Below are positions 1 to 9,192 of a stretch of 38,879 bases of DNA, in pieces. The stretch spans positions 1 through 38,879 of the forward strand of contig NZ_JALAGY010000057.1 of NCBI RefSeq assembly GCF_022712195.1, written 5' to 3'. The stretch comes from Corynebacterium sp. (GTDB lineage Bacteria > Actinomycetota > Actinomycetes > Mycobacteriales > Mycobacteriaceae). A model generated the notes under the pieces. It made no database searches, had not been told where the DNA came from, and worked only from the letters and a program-made list of their open reading frames with translations. Numbering within the stretch: the first letter of the stretch is position 1; the number at the start of each line of letters is the position of its first letter. A program made the translations under genes and the position numbers.

Positions 1-1
1 C

Positions 2-740
2 TTCGCCGAGTCCGATGACGTCTACGGAGCTCCCAGAGTCCACGCCCAGCTCGCCCGTGAGGGGACCTTCGTTGACCGGAAGACCGTCGCGAAATCGATG
101 CTGCGCCAGGGCCTGGAGGGCATCAGTCCGAAGAAGTTCACTCCGGTGACCACGATCCCCGGTGTGGACACCTACAAGATCCCTGACCGGGTCAAGAGAG
201 GCTGGGACCAGGGCGGGCTCAACCGCGTCTGGATTTGTCGACATCACCTACCTGCGCACCGGTGAGGGCTGGCTGTACCTGGCGGCAGTCACCGATGCGC
301 ATTCCCGACGGATTTTGGGCTGGGCGATGGACTCACGCATGGGCACCTTCCTGGTCGCCAAGGCGCTGAAAATGGCTCACACACTGCGTGGGGAAGTTCC
401 CGAGGGTGTGGTGTTCCATGCTGATCGGGGTACCGAATTCACCAGTGATGACATGTTCACAGTCTGCCGCGACCTGGAGATCCTGCAGTCGGTCGGGCGG
501 ACCGGTGTGTGGCTTAAGACAATGCGATGGCCGAGAGCGTGTGGGCGACGCTGAAAACTTCAGTTCTACGACCGGAGGAAGTGGCCTACCCGGGCGGAGG
601 CCAGGTTGAAGGTCGGCGACTGGATCGAGTCCCGGTACAACCGTCGGCGACTGCACTCCGCGCTGGGCTATGTTCCGCCGGTGGAGTTCGAGATGAATCT
701 GCTCAACAACCCTGCTGCTGAGGAACCTGAGGCAGCTTAG
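2..740 (+). pseudogene. IS3-family transposase (OrfB) remnant, frameshifted and cut by the window edge
   Basis: This encodes a DDE integrase-type transposase. The visible parts run in three pieces: the HTH_21-like region from base 2 (VYGAPRVHAQL), the rve catalytic core (DITYLRTGEGW, first Asp; HADRGTEFT, second Asp) and the C-terminus (AMAESVWATLK with the catalytic Glu; YNRRRLHSALGY). The pieces lie in different frames: a shift occurs near 225-237, another near 505-520, and the original frame returns near 552, so no intact protein can be made. The stop is at 738-740. The terminal inverted repeat probably ends near 751, because its reverse complement (TGGACAGGTAACTAAG) has the TGG start typical of IS3 ends. 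The 5' part lies outside the window. The IS3-family call is firm; the subgroup is not determined. Confidence 0.9.
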
Positions 741-1628
741 TTACCTGTCCACGATTTGCGGGGAAGGCCATCGTCGTATGGGAGGTGAGCTCGAATCTTT
801 TCGGCATATGCGGAGACATCTAATTCTTTAGGGATGTCTATCTGGTTTGATTCCTCGAGTCGCTGATACTCTGAAAATGTTAGTCCATCGACTAATCGCA
901 TTTGTGCGACTTGATCCAGGATGCCGGACAATTCGCTTGCTTCTGCGAATGCATATTCTTCAAGACCATTTCTCTTGGCCTCGGCCTTTACCGTTTCCCA
1001 CCAGCCAAAAACAGTGTTCACGATTTCAAGTTCCGGCGTCGTGCTGTTTACAGTTTTAAATCTTAGTTTCGAGAGTATTTCATCAAGAAGCTGGCTTTCT
1101 CCCAGCTGACAGTCACGCAAGGATAACCTTGAACAGAAGTCCTTTTTTTTCTCCATCCGAGAGTCTGCCCCACTTATCTTTTACCGAATGGATAAGGCCG
1201 TAATATGACCGCTTCTTTCCCGCTTGGAAAGTCGACCTCTCGACCCTCTTTTCAATTTCTCTATTCAGCTCCTCGGCATGCATTCTATCTATCGGCCGAA
1301 GTACGTCATGGGGATTGACTTTGAACCTGTAGACCGCATGGAAGATAAACTTTGTGTCAGAGTTTGTTTTCCCATCCCTGATATATAGATCTATCCAGTG
1401 TCCGACTGTTCCCCAAAACTCATCATTCGTGCGCAGCGTTTTCTCATTAGCGCTCCCCGATTCTGAATTTTTAACCTGTATGTACTGCACTTCCCCGGGT
1501 ATTTGATTACATACGTCTTCGTCGCCTTCGATACGGACGCTACACTCATGGATCCTCCCCCTATGGGTCGATATAGATTCAAGCAAAAGGTTGAGAGCTA
1601 AAATTTCTTGGTACCGATAGCCTCGCAT
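737..1628 (-). pseudogene. DUF4297/Cap4-like nuclease gene, frameshifted and 3'-truncated by an IS
   Basis: The N-terminal 171 codons (1628 down to 1113) show GYRYQ, then IEGDEDV, then YIQVKN. This is the order of conserved blocks in the dsDNA nuclease domain DUF4297, the N-terminal domain of CBASS Cap4 and other defence proteins. The QVK block is the PD-(D/E)XK-type active-site strand. After residue 171 the frame is lost. A second frame (1156-737) continues with an unrelated-looking helical segment, so one indel near 1113-1155, close to a run of eight A, broke the gene. The last residues WTGN and the stop are read from the end of the adjacent IS3 remnant, so the natural C-terminus is missing. 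The region is much more AT-rich than lepA next to it, which points to acquisition. In-frame sequence upstream of the ATG at 1628 still looks coding but lacks a good start. The family call rests on motifs only. Confidence 0.6.
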
Positions 1629-1682
1629 TGAGGCTACTGCATTAGTCGATTTCTCTATCCTGATGCCTCAAAGCAGTAATAG

Positions 1683-1688
1683 ACTATA
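1683..1688 (-). promoter_or_regulatory. putative -10 box for the DUF4297-like gene
   Basis: On the minus strand this reads TATAGT, a near-consensus -10 hexamer about 55 bp before the ATG at 1628, in an AT-rich stretch just downstream of lepA. An ATGAAA sequence about 17 bp upstream is a weak -35 candidate. No terminator hairpin for lepA is apparent between 1629 and 1727. Confidence 0.35.
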
Positions 1689-1727
1689 TCCCGAGGCCTT
1701 TAACTTTTCATATCGGTTTTCTGCACG

Positions 1728-3578
1728 CTAGCCTTCATCTGTGCTCAACGCAGCAACAAACGCTTCCTGCGGGACTGACACGGACCCGATGGACTTCATG
1801 CGCTTCTTGCCTTCCTTCTGCTTCTCCAGGAGCTTCTTCTTGCGGGAGATGTCACCACCGTAACACTTGGAAAGCACGTCCTTGCGCAAAGCGCGGATGT
1901 TCTCACGCGCGATGATCTTCGAGCCGATCGCGGCCTGCACCGGTACCTCGAACTGCTGGCGAGGGATCAGCTCCTTGAGCTTCTTCGTCATCTTGTTGCC
2001 ATAATGCAGGGCGTGATCCCGATGCACGATCGCGCTGAACGCATCCACCGGCTCCCCCTGCAGCAGGATGTCCACCTTCACCAGGTTCGCCTCCTGCTCG
2101 CCGTTCTCCTCGTAGTTCAGCGACGCGTAACCCTTCGTCCGGGACTTCAGCATGTCGAAGAAGTCGAACACGATCTCACCCAGCGGCATCCGGTAGCGCA
2201 GCTCCACACGGTCTGTCGACAGGAAGTCCATGTTCTTCATCTGCCCACGCTTCGACTGGCAGAGTTCCATCGTCCCGCCCAGGAACTCCTCCGGCACGAT
2301 CACCGTGAGGTCCACCATCGGCTCATAGATCTCCCGGAGCTTCCCTTCCGGCCAGTCCGACGGGTTCTGGACATGCATCTCCGCCCCGTCCTCCCCCACC
2401 ACGCGGTACACCACCGACGGTGCAGTGGAGATCAGGTCCAGGTCGAACTCCCGCTCCAGACGGTCACGCGTGATCTCCATGTGCAGCAGCCCCAGGAAGC
2501 CACAACGGAAGCCAAAGCCCAGCGCCGTGGACGTCTCCGGCTCGAACGTCAGGGACGCGTCGTTCAGCTGCAGCTTCTCGATCGCCTCGCGCAACTCCGG
2601 GTACTGGTTCGCAGAGATCGGGAACAGACCCGAGTACACCATCGGCGTCGGCTCGCGGTAGCCCGTCAGCGGCTCCGTCGCACCGTTCACCGCCCAGGTG
2701 ACCGTGTCACCCACCTTCGACTGGCGAACGTCCTTCGCGCCGGTGATGATGTAGCCCACCTCGCCGACACCCAGACCCTTGGACTTCTCCGGCTGCGGTG
2801 AAATGATGCCGACTTCCTGCGCCTCATGCGTGGCACCGGTGGACATCATCTCGATCTTCTGGCGCGGCTCCAGGGTGCCGTCCATCATGCGGATGTAGGT
2901 CACCACACCACGGAAGATGTCGTACACGGAGTCGAAGATCAGCGCACGGGCGGGGGCGTCCTGGTCGCCCTGCGGGGCGGGCACGAGCTCACACACCTTG
3001 TCGATCATGTCCGGGATGCCCTCGCCCGTCTTCGCCGAGATCCGCATGACGTCCTCCGGCTCACAGCCGATGATGTTCGCGATCTCCAGGGCGTACTTGT
3101 CCGGGTCCGCGGCCGGCAGGTCGATCTTGTTGAGGACCGGGATGATCTCCAGGTCCTTGTCCATCGCCAGGTACAGGTTCGCCAACGTCTGCGCCTCGAT
3201 GCCCTGGGCGGCGTCCACCAGCAGGATCGCACCCTCACACGCCTCCAGCGCGCGGGAGACCTCGTAGGTGAAGTCCACGTGGCCCGGTGTGTCGATCAGG
3301 TGGAGCACCAGCTCCTCGTCCTTGTGGGCACAGCTTTTCGGCACCCACGGCAGCCGGACGTTCTGCGCCTTGATGGTGATGCCACGCTCGCGCTCGATGT
3401 CCATGTTGTCGAGGTACTGGTCGCGCATGTCCCGGTCATCGATGACCCCCGACATCTGCAGGATGCGGTCGGCCAGGGTGGACTTGCCGTGGTCGATGTG
3501 CGCGATGATGCAGAAGTTCCGGATCCGCGAGGGGTCAGTGAACGTCTCGCGGGCGTAGTTCTTCTGCTTGGGGGCCAT
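1728..3578 (-). CDS. lepA: elongation factor 4 (LepA), ribosome back-translocating GTPase
   Basis: The product is a 616-residue translational GTPase that acts on the 70S ribosome, promoting back-translocation or assisting stalled elongation and initiation. The G1 P-loop AHIDHGKST lies near residues 25-33. G2/G3 follow with RERGITIK and DTPGHVDF, and G4 is NKIDLP. Domain II and the EF-G-like domain III ([14 protein letters not shown]) follow, and the LepA-specific C-terminal domain includes [16 protein letters not shown]. The length is normal. The start ATG at 3578 has a strong AGGAGG Shine-Dalgarno sequence about 10 nt upstream on the minus strand. lepA lies beside rpsT in corynebacteria; here the two are divergent and separated by about 4 kb of accessory genes. 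Confidence 0.98.
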   Translation of the reverse strand: MAPKQKNYARETFTDPSRIRNFCIIAHIDHGKSTLADRILQMSGVIDDRDMRDQYLDNMDIERERGITIKAQNVRLPWVPKSCAHKDEELVLHLIDTPGHVDFTYEVSRALEACEGAILLVDAAQGIEAQTLANLYLAMDKDLEIIPVLNKIDLPAADPDKYALEIANIIGCEPEDVMRISAKTGEGIPDMIDKVCELVPAPQGDQDAPARALIFDSVYDIFRGVVTYIRMMDGTLEPRQKIEMMSTGATHEAQEVGIISPQPEKSKGLGVGEVGYIITGAKDVRQSKVGDTVTWAVNGATEPLTGYREPTPMVYSGLFPISANQYPELREAIEKLQLNDASLTFEPETSTALGFGFRCGFLGLLHMEITRDRLEREFDLDLISTAPSVVYRVVGEDGAEMHVQNPSDWPEGKLREIYEPMVDLTVIVPEEFLGGTMELCQSKRGQMKNMDFLSTDRVELRYRMPLGEIVFDFFDMLKSRTKGYASLNYEENGEQEANLVKVDILLQGEPVDAFSAIVHRDHALHYGNKMTKKLKELIPRQQFEVPVQAAIGSKIIARENIRALRKDVLSKCYGGDISRKKKLLEKQKEGKKRMKSIGSVSVPQEAFVAALSTDEG

Positions 3579-3862
3579 AGGTGTCGTCCTCCTGGTGGTG
3601 CATGGTCCTGCCCCGGATCGCCGCGGCAGGAAGATATCAGGCCGAGTCTACCGTGCGGCGGTGACGGAGTTGGTGTCGTATCCGTCAGCTCCTTGCAGTG
3701 GCCGGCCCCGGTTCAACGACGCCGATGCGGTCAGCTGCGGGACTCCTTCCGATGCTGATGTTTCACTGAACGCAGGGTAGTATCTATGACAAAATTGGTC
3801 TGGGCGCCTACGACGCCAGACCGCCGTCGTCCCCACTCCGGGCCCACACAGGAAGACCAACC

Positions 3863-4411
3863 ATGCGCCTCCGCAGTTTCGTCGTCACGACCGGTGCTGT
3901 CAGCACGCTCACACTCGCAGCATGTGGCGGAGGGGGAACCGGCGAGGACTCTGTTCCGTCGTCCACCGGCTCCACGACGAGTTCAACGTCGAGCTCATCC
4001 TCCAGCAGCTCGTCCGCTCCTGAGCGGGAACCGAACCCCACGGCAGGCGGTACACCCGAGGCTGTTGAACCCGCTCCTGCCGTGGACAGTGCCCCGACCG
4101 CGACCTGCGCCACGGACTACACCCTGTACCAACCCGGCACCACGTTCTACAGCGACGGGACCAGCGGTTACACCGCCTCCTGCCAGCAGCGGATGGAGGA
4201 CGCGATGGAAGCCAGCGGCCAGTTCCCCGACTATCCGTTCGGCAATGTGGACCCGAACTGGACCGAAGACGACGTATTCAACCGGGGAGGTGCCGACAGC
4301 GAGTCACCGGATATCGCGGCGGATCGACAGGCTGGTCAGAGCTGGTGGGCTGAATGCATCAGCGTGAACGACGCCGCCTACTGCCGAGACAATGACCCCT
4401 GGCAGCAGTAG
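3863..4411 (+). CDS. small secreted lipoprotein, function unknown
   Basis: The protein has 182 residues. The signal peptide MRLRSFVVTTGAVSTLTLAAC ends in a lipobox (LAAC), so the mature protein should be anchored to the outer face of the membrane through Cys21. A glycine run and a Ser/Thr-rich linker (about residues 35-55) follow, then a charged and proline-rich stretch. The C-terminal region of about 100 residues has four cysteines (TCATDY, ASCQQR, AECIS, AYCRD), enough for two disulfides. I do not recognise a family. The 280-bp gap upstream to lepA must hold divergent promoters; a TAGTAT sequence near 3778 could be a -10. The stop is followed by an 80-bp gap to the next gene, so it is probably monocistronic. 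Confidence 0.75.
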   Translation: MRLRSFVVTTGAVSTLTLAACGGGGTGEDSVPSSTGSTTSSTSSSSSSSSSAPEREPNPTAGGTPEAVEPAPAVDSAPTATCATDYTLYQPGTTFYSDGTSGYTASCQQRMEDAMEASGQFPDYPFGNVDPNWTEDDVFNRGGADSESPDIAADRQAGQSWWAECISVNDAAYCRDNDPWQQ

Positions 4412-4479
4412 TTCCCGCCTCCCCAGCCTGCCCCACCGCCCCGCGACCACCACACACAATCCGTGTCCGGCCCCCGCGC

Positions 4480-4485
4480 TAGAGT
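4480..4485 (+). promoter_or_regulatory. -10 box of a probable leaderless transcript
   Basis: TAGAGT lies 7 nt before the ATG at 4493, so transcription would start at or next to the A of the start codon. No Shine-Dalgarno sequence is present. This supports the ATG at 4493 rather than the in-frame GTG at 4463. Confidence 0.5.
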
Positions 4486-4492
4486 GGTCACC

Positions 4493-5026
4493 ATGAATTC
4501 CGTACGGAATCCCCTGCGCCGGATCCTCGAGCGCTACTTCCACCACCGTGGCAACCTGGACACGGGCCTGGCCGAACTCCACGCCAACCTGGGCCTCGAC
4601 CAGTCCGCTCACACCGAGACCGCCGTCCGCGCCGTCACCGTCACCACCCCCACCGAGGACCACGCCCGCCCGGTGATCTACGCCCCGGACATGGACGGGC
4701 AGGCCGATCCCGGCGAGGTCGTCTGGTACCACGTCCTGCCGAACCGGGAGGCCACCCCGGAGCTGCGCGCCTGCGTGGTGGTGGGCCGCAACCGCCACAC
4801 GCTGCTGGGTATGCTCATCAGTTCCAACCCGGAGCACGCCGAGGACGACAACTGGGTCGCCATCGGCGCCGGCCTGTGGGACCCGCGCGGCAACGAGTGC
4901 TGGGCCCGCACCGACCGCATCATCGAGATCCCCGAGGCGTCGATCCAACGCCGCGGCGTGTCCATGCCGGAGCGCCGTTACGAGCGCCTCGCCAACGTCC
5001 TGCGCCGCAACTACGGCTGGTCCTGA
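4493..5026 (+). CDS. PemK/MazF-like fold protein
   Basis: This 177-residue protein has a core resembling the actinobacterial PemK/MazF-like family. It reads PDMDGQADPGEVVWYHV, then RACVVVGR, then LGMLISSNPEH, then GAGLWDPRGNECWARTDR, and ends in LRRNYGW. In MazF proteins the equivalent strands form the RNA-binding groove of an mRNA interferase. No small antitoxin gene sits directly upstream or downstream, so a classical toxin-antitoxin pair is not supported, and a solitary housekeeping-like paralogue is equally likely. The start is chosen at 4493 because a -10 box lies 7 nt upstream and the protein then begins with a normal basic helix. It is followed 43 bp later by alkB on the same strand. 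Confidence 0.7.
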   Translation: MNSVRNPLRRILERYFHHRGNLDTGLAELHANLGLDQSAHTETAVRAVTVTTPTEDHARPVIYAPDMDGQADPGEVVWYHVLPNREATPELRACVVVGRNRHTLLGMLISSNPEHAEDDNWVAIGAGLWDPRGNECWARTDRIIEIPEASIQRRGVSMPERRYERLANVLRRNYGWS

Positions 5027-5068
5027 GACCTCTCTCCGCTCACCCGTCCAGCCACAACCAGAGACAGA

Positions 5069-5737
5069 ATGACTGACCAACCCACACTGTTCGACCTGCA
5101 CTCCCCCGCCTCCGACCTGCCGGACGGCGCCCACCACCGCTCCGCCTGGCTAGACAGCGCCCAGCAGCGCTGGATCCTCGCCCAGTACGCCGCCTGGGCC
5201 AAGGGCCCCGTCCCGCCCCACTCCCCGGTGATCCACGGCCATCCGATGAGCGTGTCGATGCTCTGTCTCGGCTGGCACTGGGCGCCGGGTCGCTACACCC
5301 GCCGCGCCGTGGAAGTGAACAACGCGCATGTCCTGCCCGTGCCGGAGTGGCTGGTGGAACTGGGGCGCCGCGCGGTCGCCGAGACCACGGGCGACGCCGC
5401 CCTCGCCGCGTCCTACACCCCGGACGTCGCCCTGGTGAACCACTACCGTGAGGCGGCGAAGATGGGTATGCACCGCGACGCCGACGAACGCTCCGACGCC
5501 CCGGTGGTGTCCCTGTCCATCGGCGACACCTGCCGTTTCCGCTTCGGCAACGCCGAGACCCGCAACCGCCCCTACACGGACCTGTGGCTGGCCTCCGGGG
5601 ACCTGTTCGTCTTCGGCGGCCCCGCCCGACGCAACTACCACGGGGTGACGAAGGTGTACCCCAACACCGCCCCCTACGAGCTGGAGATCAGCGGCCGGCT
5701 GAACATCACCCTGCGCCAGACGGGGATGAAGGGATGA
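5069..5737 (+). CDS. alkB: AlkB-type 2-oxoglutarate/Fe(II) DNA dioxygenase
   Basis: The product is a 222-residue oxidative DNA/RNA dealkylase that would remove N1-methyladenine and N3-methylcytosine damage by hydroxylating the methyl group. Iron ligands are visible as HxD (His135, Asp137 in MHRDADE) and the distal His191 in NYHGV. 2-Oxoglutarate is expected to bind through Arg210 and the family-typical RLNITLR motif (Arg216). The NHYREA and SIGDTCRFRFG blocks are typical of AlkB. The stop overlaps the start of the 3-methyladenine glycosylase gene (ATGA at 5734-5737), so the two alkylation-repair enzymes are translationally coupled. No Ada-type regulator is seen nearby. Confidence 0.93.
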   Translation: MTDQPTLFDLHSPASDLPDGAHHRSAWLDSAQQRWILAQYAAWAKGPVPPHSPVIHGHPMSVSMLCLGWHWAPGRYTRRAVEVNNAHVLPVPEWLVELGRRAVAETTGDAALAASYTPDVALVNHYREAAKMGMHRDADERSDAPVVSLSIGDTCRFRFGNAETRNRPYTDLWLASGDLFVFGGPARRNYHGVTKVYPNTAPYELEISGRLNITLRQTGMKG

Positions 5738-6366
5738 CCTCCCTGGTGACCGGGGAGGACGGCCTGGCGCGTCCCGCGTGGGCGGCGGCGTCCGACCTGC
5801 TGCGCGGGTACTACGACACCGAGTGGGGTGTGCCGGTCACCGACGAGCGCGGACTGCTCGAACGCGTCAGTCTGGAGGCCTTCCAGTCCGGGCTGAGCTG
5901 GGCGACGATCCTGCGCAAACGCCCCGCCTTCCGCGCCGCCTTCGCCGGCTTCGACCCGGACGTGGTCGCCGGGTTCGGTGAGGACGAGGTCACCGCCCTG
6001 TTGCAGGACGCGGGCATCGTCCGCAACGCCCGCAAGATCCGCGCCACCGTCACCAACGCCCGGGCCACCGTCGCACTACGGGACCGCTACGGTGCCGGAA
6101 CCGGGCTGGCCGAGTTCGTGTGGTCCTTCCGCCCGGAGCGCACGCCGCTGCCCGGGAGTGTCGAGGACGTCCCGACCACCTCGCCGGAGTCTCACGCCCT
6201 GTCGAAGGCACTGAAGAGGGAGGGTTTCGTGTTCGTCGGCCCCACCACCATGTTCGCCCTGATGGAGGCGGCCGGGCTGGTCGACACCCACCTGCTCGGC
6301 TCCCACCGGCGCGGATGCTCCGGACTGTGGGACACCTACGGCAGACGCGCCGGAGATCCCTGGTAG
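5734..6366 (+). CDS. tag: DNA-3-methyladenine glycosylase I, zinc-ligand-poor variant
   Basis: This 210-residue base-excision-repair glycosylase cleaves N3-methyladenine from DNA. Family blocks present are YYDTEWGVP, FQSGLSWATIL, KRPAFR, IVRNARKI, FVGPTTMFALMEA and DTHLLGSHRRG. E. coli Tag has a zinc snap made of Cys4, His17, His175 and Cys179. Here the aligned residues appear to be Pro (RPAW), Tyr (YYD), His (THLL) and Ser (LLGS), so three of the four ligands are missing. I believe this is a recurrent actinobacterial variant rather than damage. The ATG at 5734 lies inside the end of alkB (4-bp overlap), indicating co-translation and a joint role in alkylation repair. Confidence 0.93.
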   Translation: MTSLVTGEDGLARPAWAAASDLLRGYYDTEWGVPVTDERGLLERVSLEAFQSGLSWATILRKRPAFRAAFAGFDPDVVAGFGEDEVTALLQDAGIVRNARKIRATVTNARATVALRDRYGAGTGLAEFVWSFRPERTPLPGSVEDVPTTSPESHALSKALKREGFVFVGPTTMFALMEAAGLVDTHLLGSHRRGCSGLWDTYGRRAGDPW

Positions 6367-6412
6367 ACGCGTGTACTATCGTCTGCAAAACAGGAAGGCA
6401 GGCGAACACACG

Positions 6413-7432
6413 ATGACGAAGAGCATGACCCCCTTCGAGGCCCTCGAGATCGAGATGTGGAGCCTCCGCAACGCCCGGGAACGCCACGCCACCGTCCCCG
6501 TCCTCCTGGACTTCGCCGTGCGCCAACGCGAGCTGCCCCTGGCCGACGCCGTCGAGGCGACGATGCAGATCTTCCGCCGCTACCGCGCCCGCTACCGGCA
6601 CAACGCCCCCACCACCGCCCGCACCGCGCGCCTCGTCCCGGAGATCGAGGCCTACTCCAACGGCTACCGTGCCGCCGAGGGTGCCGCACGGATCTCCCTG
6701 TCGGAGCCCTACGTTCTCGACATCGACCTCATCGCCGACATCGAGGACTCCGGCTACCGGCAGAACGAGACCCCCACCCTCCCCGCGGAGGAGGTCTGGC
6801 CCACCCTCGTCGACCGGCTGCGCGGCATCGGCATGGTCGTGGAGATGCAGGACGACCCGGCGCAGGTCGAGCGCACCGGCCCCTTCACCCTGAACGTGCA
6901 CACCGCACTGCCGGGCACCGTCCCACCGGAGGACCTCGACACCACCTCGGCCTGGTACGTGCTGCGGCTGGCCCCTGAGCTCGGCGGGCCGGGGGCGGCG
7001 GACTCCCTCGCCGTCGTCGCCGAGGTGCTCGGCCACATCTTCCTGGCACACGCCCCGCAGGTCTGGTCGGACCCGCGCACCTGGTCGGACAGTGCCATGC
7101 TGTGGCCACCGGACATGCCCACCACGAGCCACTGGTGGCTGCCGTCCCGCCTGGTGGACCCGGACCTGCTGACCAGCCGGCATTTCACGGAGGTGCAGGC
7201 CCAGGAGGCGATGACGGTGGGCATGGTGGCCTTCGCCAGGGCCGGCCTGATCCCCCACCTGCCGGACTCCGGCGCGCTGGGGGCGGTGGACCGTCTGCCG
7301 AAGGAGTTCCGTTGGCGCGCGGTGCTGGACGCCGCCGCCGAGACCGAGGCGATGCTCACCGGCGCGATGCCGCAGCGCATGGTCTACCCGCCGGCGGACG
7401 ACCGGCGTACCCGCGACCTGAATGAGCCGTGA
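6413..7432 (+). CDS. conserved-looking hypothetical protein
   Basis: The protein has 339 residues and I do not recognise it. It is soluble with no signal peptide or membrane helix. The first 100 residues are Arg-rich and helical (FRRYRARYRHN). The middle is acidic. The C-terminal half has Trp-rich segments (QVWSDPRTWSD, SHWWLPSRLVDPD). The ATG at 6413 is preferred over an in-frame GTG at 6371 because AGGAAGG lies about 12 nt upstream and a -10-like TACTAT sits at 6373-6378, which would be inside the longer version. It lies between tag and rpsT on the same strand, but its own promoter suggests separate expression. Base composition matches the core genes. Confidence 0.7.
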   Translation: MTKSMTPFEALEIEMWSLRNARERHATVPVLLDFAVRQRELPLADAVEATMQIFRRYRARYRHNAPTTARTARLVPEIEAYSNGYRAAEGAARISLSEPYVLDIDLIADIEDSGYRQNETPTLPAEEVWPTLVDRLRGIGMVVEMQDDPAQVERTGPFTLNVHTALPGTVPPEDLDTTSAWYVLRLAPELGGPGAADSLAVVAEVLGHIFLAHAPQVWSDPRTWSDSAMLWPPDMPTTSHWWLPSRLVDPDLLTSRHFTEVQAQEAMTVGMVAFARAGLIPHLPDSGALGAVDRLPKEFRWRAVLDAAAETEAMLTGAMPQRMVYPPADDRRTRDLNEP

Positions 7433-7482
7433 CGGCGACCGCCGACGGCACCACCGGATTTCGGCCAGCTCGTCGGGGCTGG

Positions 7483-7633
7483 TAGAGTTCGTCAGGTTGA
7501 CCCGCGACCACTCGCGGCGCGTGCACCGCAACCGGCAGGACCTTGGGCCGGTTGTCAGAGACCGTGTGCGCGGCATACCCGGGTGGAAGTGGCGAACGAT
7601 CACCGATTCACCGTTCAGAAAGAGGTAAGCCCC
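7483..7633 (+). promoter_or_regulatory. rpsT promoter and structured 5' leader
   Basis: A -10-like TAGAGT occurs at 7483-7488, giving a leader of about 140 nt before rpsT, long for so small a gene. The leader holds two hairpins: CGCGA-N4-TCGCG at 7503-7516 and AACCGGC-N10-GCCGGTT at 7530-7553. The ribosome binding site is AGAGGTAAG close to the ATG at 7634. S20 is autogenously controlled in E. coli; a similar role here is inference. Confidence 0.4.
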
Positions 7634-7900
7634 ATGGCTAACATCAAGCAGCAGAAGAAGCGCGTCCTCACCAACGAGGCCTCCCGTAAGCGCAACCAGG
7701 CCGTCCGCTCCCGCCTGCGCACCGAGACCCGCAAGTTCGAGACCGCCGTCGCCGCCGGCGACAAGGACGCCGCCACCGCACAGCTGCGTATCACCAACCG
7801 CCTGTACGACAAGGCCGCCACCAAGGGTGTCATCCACAAGAACAACGCGGCCAACAAGAAGTCCGGCCTGGCCGCCCAGCTGAACAAGCTCGAGGGCTAG
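7634..7900 (+). CDS. rpsT: 30S ribosomal protein S20
   Basis: This is an 88-residue basic protein of the 30S subunit that binds the 5' domain and helix 44 of 16S rRNA early in assembly. It begins [10 protein letters not shown] and shows [13 protein letters not shown], then [26 protein letters not shown], matching bS20 over its full length. The ATG at 7634 is preceded by GAGGTAAG. In corynebacteria rpsT sits between holA and lepA; here both neighbours are displaced by inserted genes. A strong intrinsic terminator follows within 30 bp. Confidence 0.98.
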   Translation: MANIKQQKKRVLTNEASRKRNQAVRSRLRTETRKFETAVAAGDKDAATAQLRITNRLYDKAATKGVIHKNNAANKKSGLAAQLNKLEG

Positions 7901-7927
7901 ACACCCCCGGCTGTCGCCAGCGAGAAC

Positions 7928-7965
7928 AACCCCGCTCCCGGTTCACACCGGGTGCGGGGTTTTCT
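7928..7965 (+). terminator. intrinsic terminator after rpsT
   Basis: The arms AACCCCGC and GCGGGGTT enclose an inner CCGG/CCGG pairing and a 6-nt loop (stem 7928-7961), followed by TTCT. It closes the rpsT transcript and lies just before the convergent GIY-YIG gene. Confidence 0.85.
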
Positions 7966-7995
7966 GACGGTCCCGGGGGACGGTCTGTCACGACC

Positions 7996-9055
7996 TCAGT
8001 CCTGGAAACTGACGTAGCAGATCCCCGACTGCCGGTTCACGAAGATGGACCAGTCCTTGTCTCCCTGCACCAGGGCCTTGCCGAGCCAGGGGTCTTCCGC
8101 CTCGTCATACGACCTTCCCAGAGGGAAGCCGACCTTGCCGGCGTCCTTGTCACCGTAGGGGTACCAGAGCCAGGGTTCCTCCGAGTCGTCGACGTCCCAC
8201 ACGTACCGGACCACCGTCTCCTTGGCCCGGCGGTCCTTGATGGCCAGGGCGAGCTGCAGCCGCCCCTCGTCGGCGATCTCCTTGAGGTTCGCGGCGTTCG
8301 CCGGGCGTACGGTCCAGTAGTGGCGTGCACGCTCACGAGCTTCCTCGTCCGTCCACGGCCAGCGGGGATCCCACCCGCGACGTGGCTCGTCACCCCTCTC
8401 GCCGGTATAGGCGATCCGGAATCCGTCCTCGGCCACGTCGTCGAGAATCTCGTCCTCCCTGAAGGACATGTCGTCGTTGCTGCCCTTCACGACCACGCAG
8501 ACGCATTCGTCCGAGCGTGGGCCACCGGGGGGGGCGAAGTCCTCCAGCTCCGCCGCGTTCAACCGCTCCACGCGTTCCTTCTCCGCCGCATAGAAACGCC
8601 GAACCTCCCCGGCCGGCATGAGAACCTCCGCCTCGTGGTGGCCCGCGACCATATTCGTCAGCTCGTTGCCGTAGGTCCGCATCATCTTGATGACCAGGGC
8701 TTCGGTGCGCAGTGCCTCCTCCTGGGAAAGTCCCCATTCGACCAGGTAGGCGTACCGTTCGATGTCGAGGTCGTCTCCACCGGTCTCGTAGAGTTCCCGG
8801 ATGGTCTCCTTCTTCCTTGCTCAGGACGATCTCCGGGTCGTCCTGTTTCCGGCGCAGATCGGACAAGGTGTCCTTGAAGTGCGCTTTCCACCGGTTCCCT
8901 TTCCCCTTGCCCACATAGAAGACGTTCCGGAGATTGAAGCCCTCCTCCACCGGGCGTCGTGAGAGCGCGTAGACGTAGTAGTCGCCCGTTCCTCCGACAC
9001 TGACCTCGATGTCGGAACCCTGTCCTTCATCCTGACCATTCGTTTTCTTTGCCAT
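7996..9055 (-). pseudogene. GIY-YIG nuclease-domain protein, split by one frameshift
   Basis: The N-terminal frame (ATG 9055) contains a LEM-3/Ankle1-like GIY-YIG domain: YYVYALSRRP, then FYVGKGKGNRWKAHFKD, then a basic stretch. The frame fails at about 8810-8822 inside AAGGAAGAAGG. From there another frame carries the expected continuation (KETIRELYE, LVEWGLSQEEALRTEALVIK) and a 200-residue C-terminal domain ending near 7996. That domain includes RYVWDVDD and GFPLG..DPWLGK and has no family I can name. A single extra base explains everything, so this is a recent mutation or a sequencing error, not deep decay. Metal-dependent DNA cleavage is the family activity. The gene is divergent from the 9193 membrane-protein gene (137-bp gap), which may share regulation. 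Confidence 0.7.
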
Positions 9056-9192
9056 GGCTCCGCAGAGTATCCGCCCGCGTTTCCATTCTCCCCGCTGTCG
9101 GGGAGTGGTCCTCAGTTGTCCTGCGGGGGTCGCACAGCCATGGAATCGTCAGTATTCGACGACAGCCGCAACACACGGACAGGGAGACACGA

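Noticed and set aside
2004..3758. Long plus-strand frames opposite lepA
   Set aside because: They mirror lepA codons; lepA is unambiguous over 616 residues.
4463..5026. PemK/MazF-like gene as half of a toxin-antitoxin pair
   Set aside because: No small antitoxin-like frame lies next to it; upstream is a lipoprotein and downstream is alkB.
6050..7837. 595-codon minus-strand frame across tag, the hypothetical gene and rpsT
   Set aside because: It runs through three supported plus-strand genes including rpsT and has no recognisable protein features.
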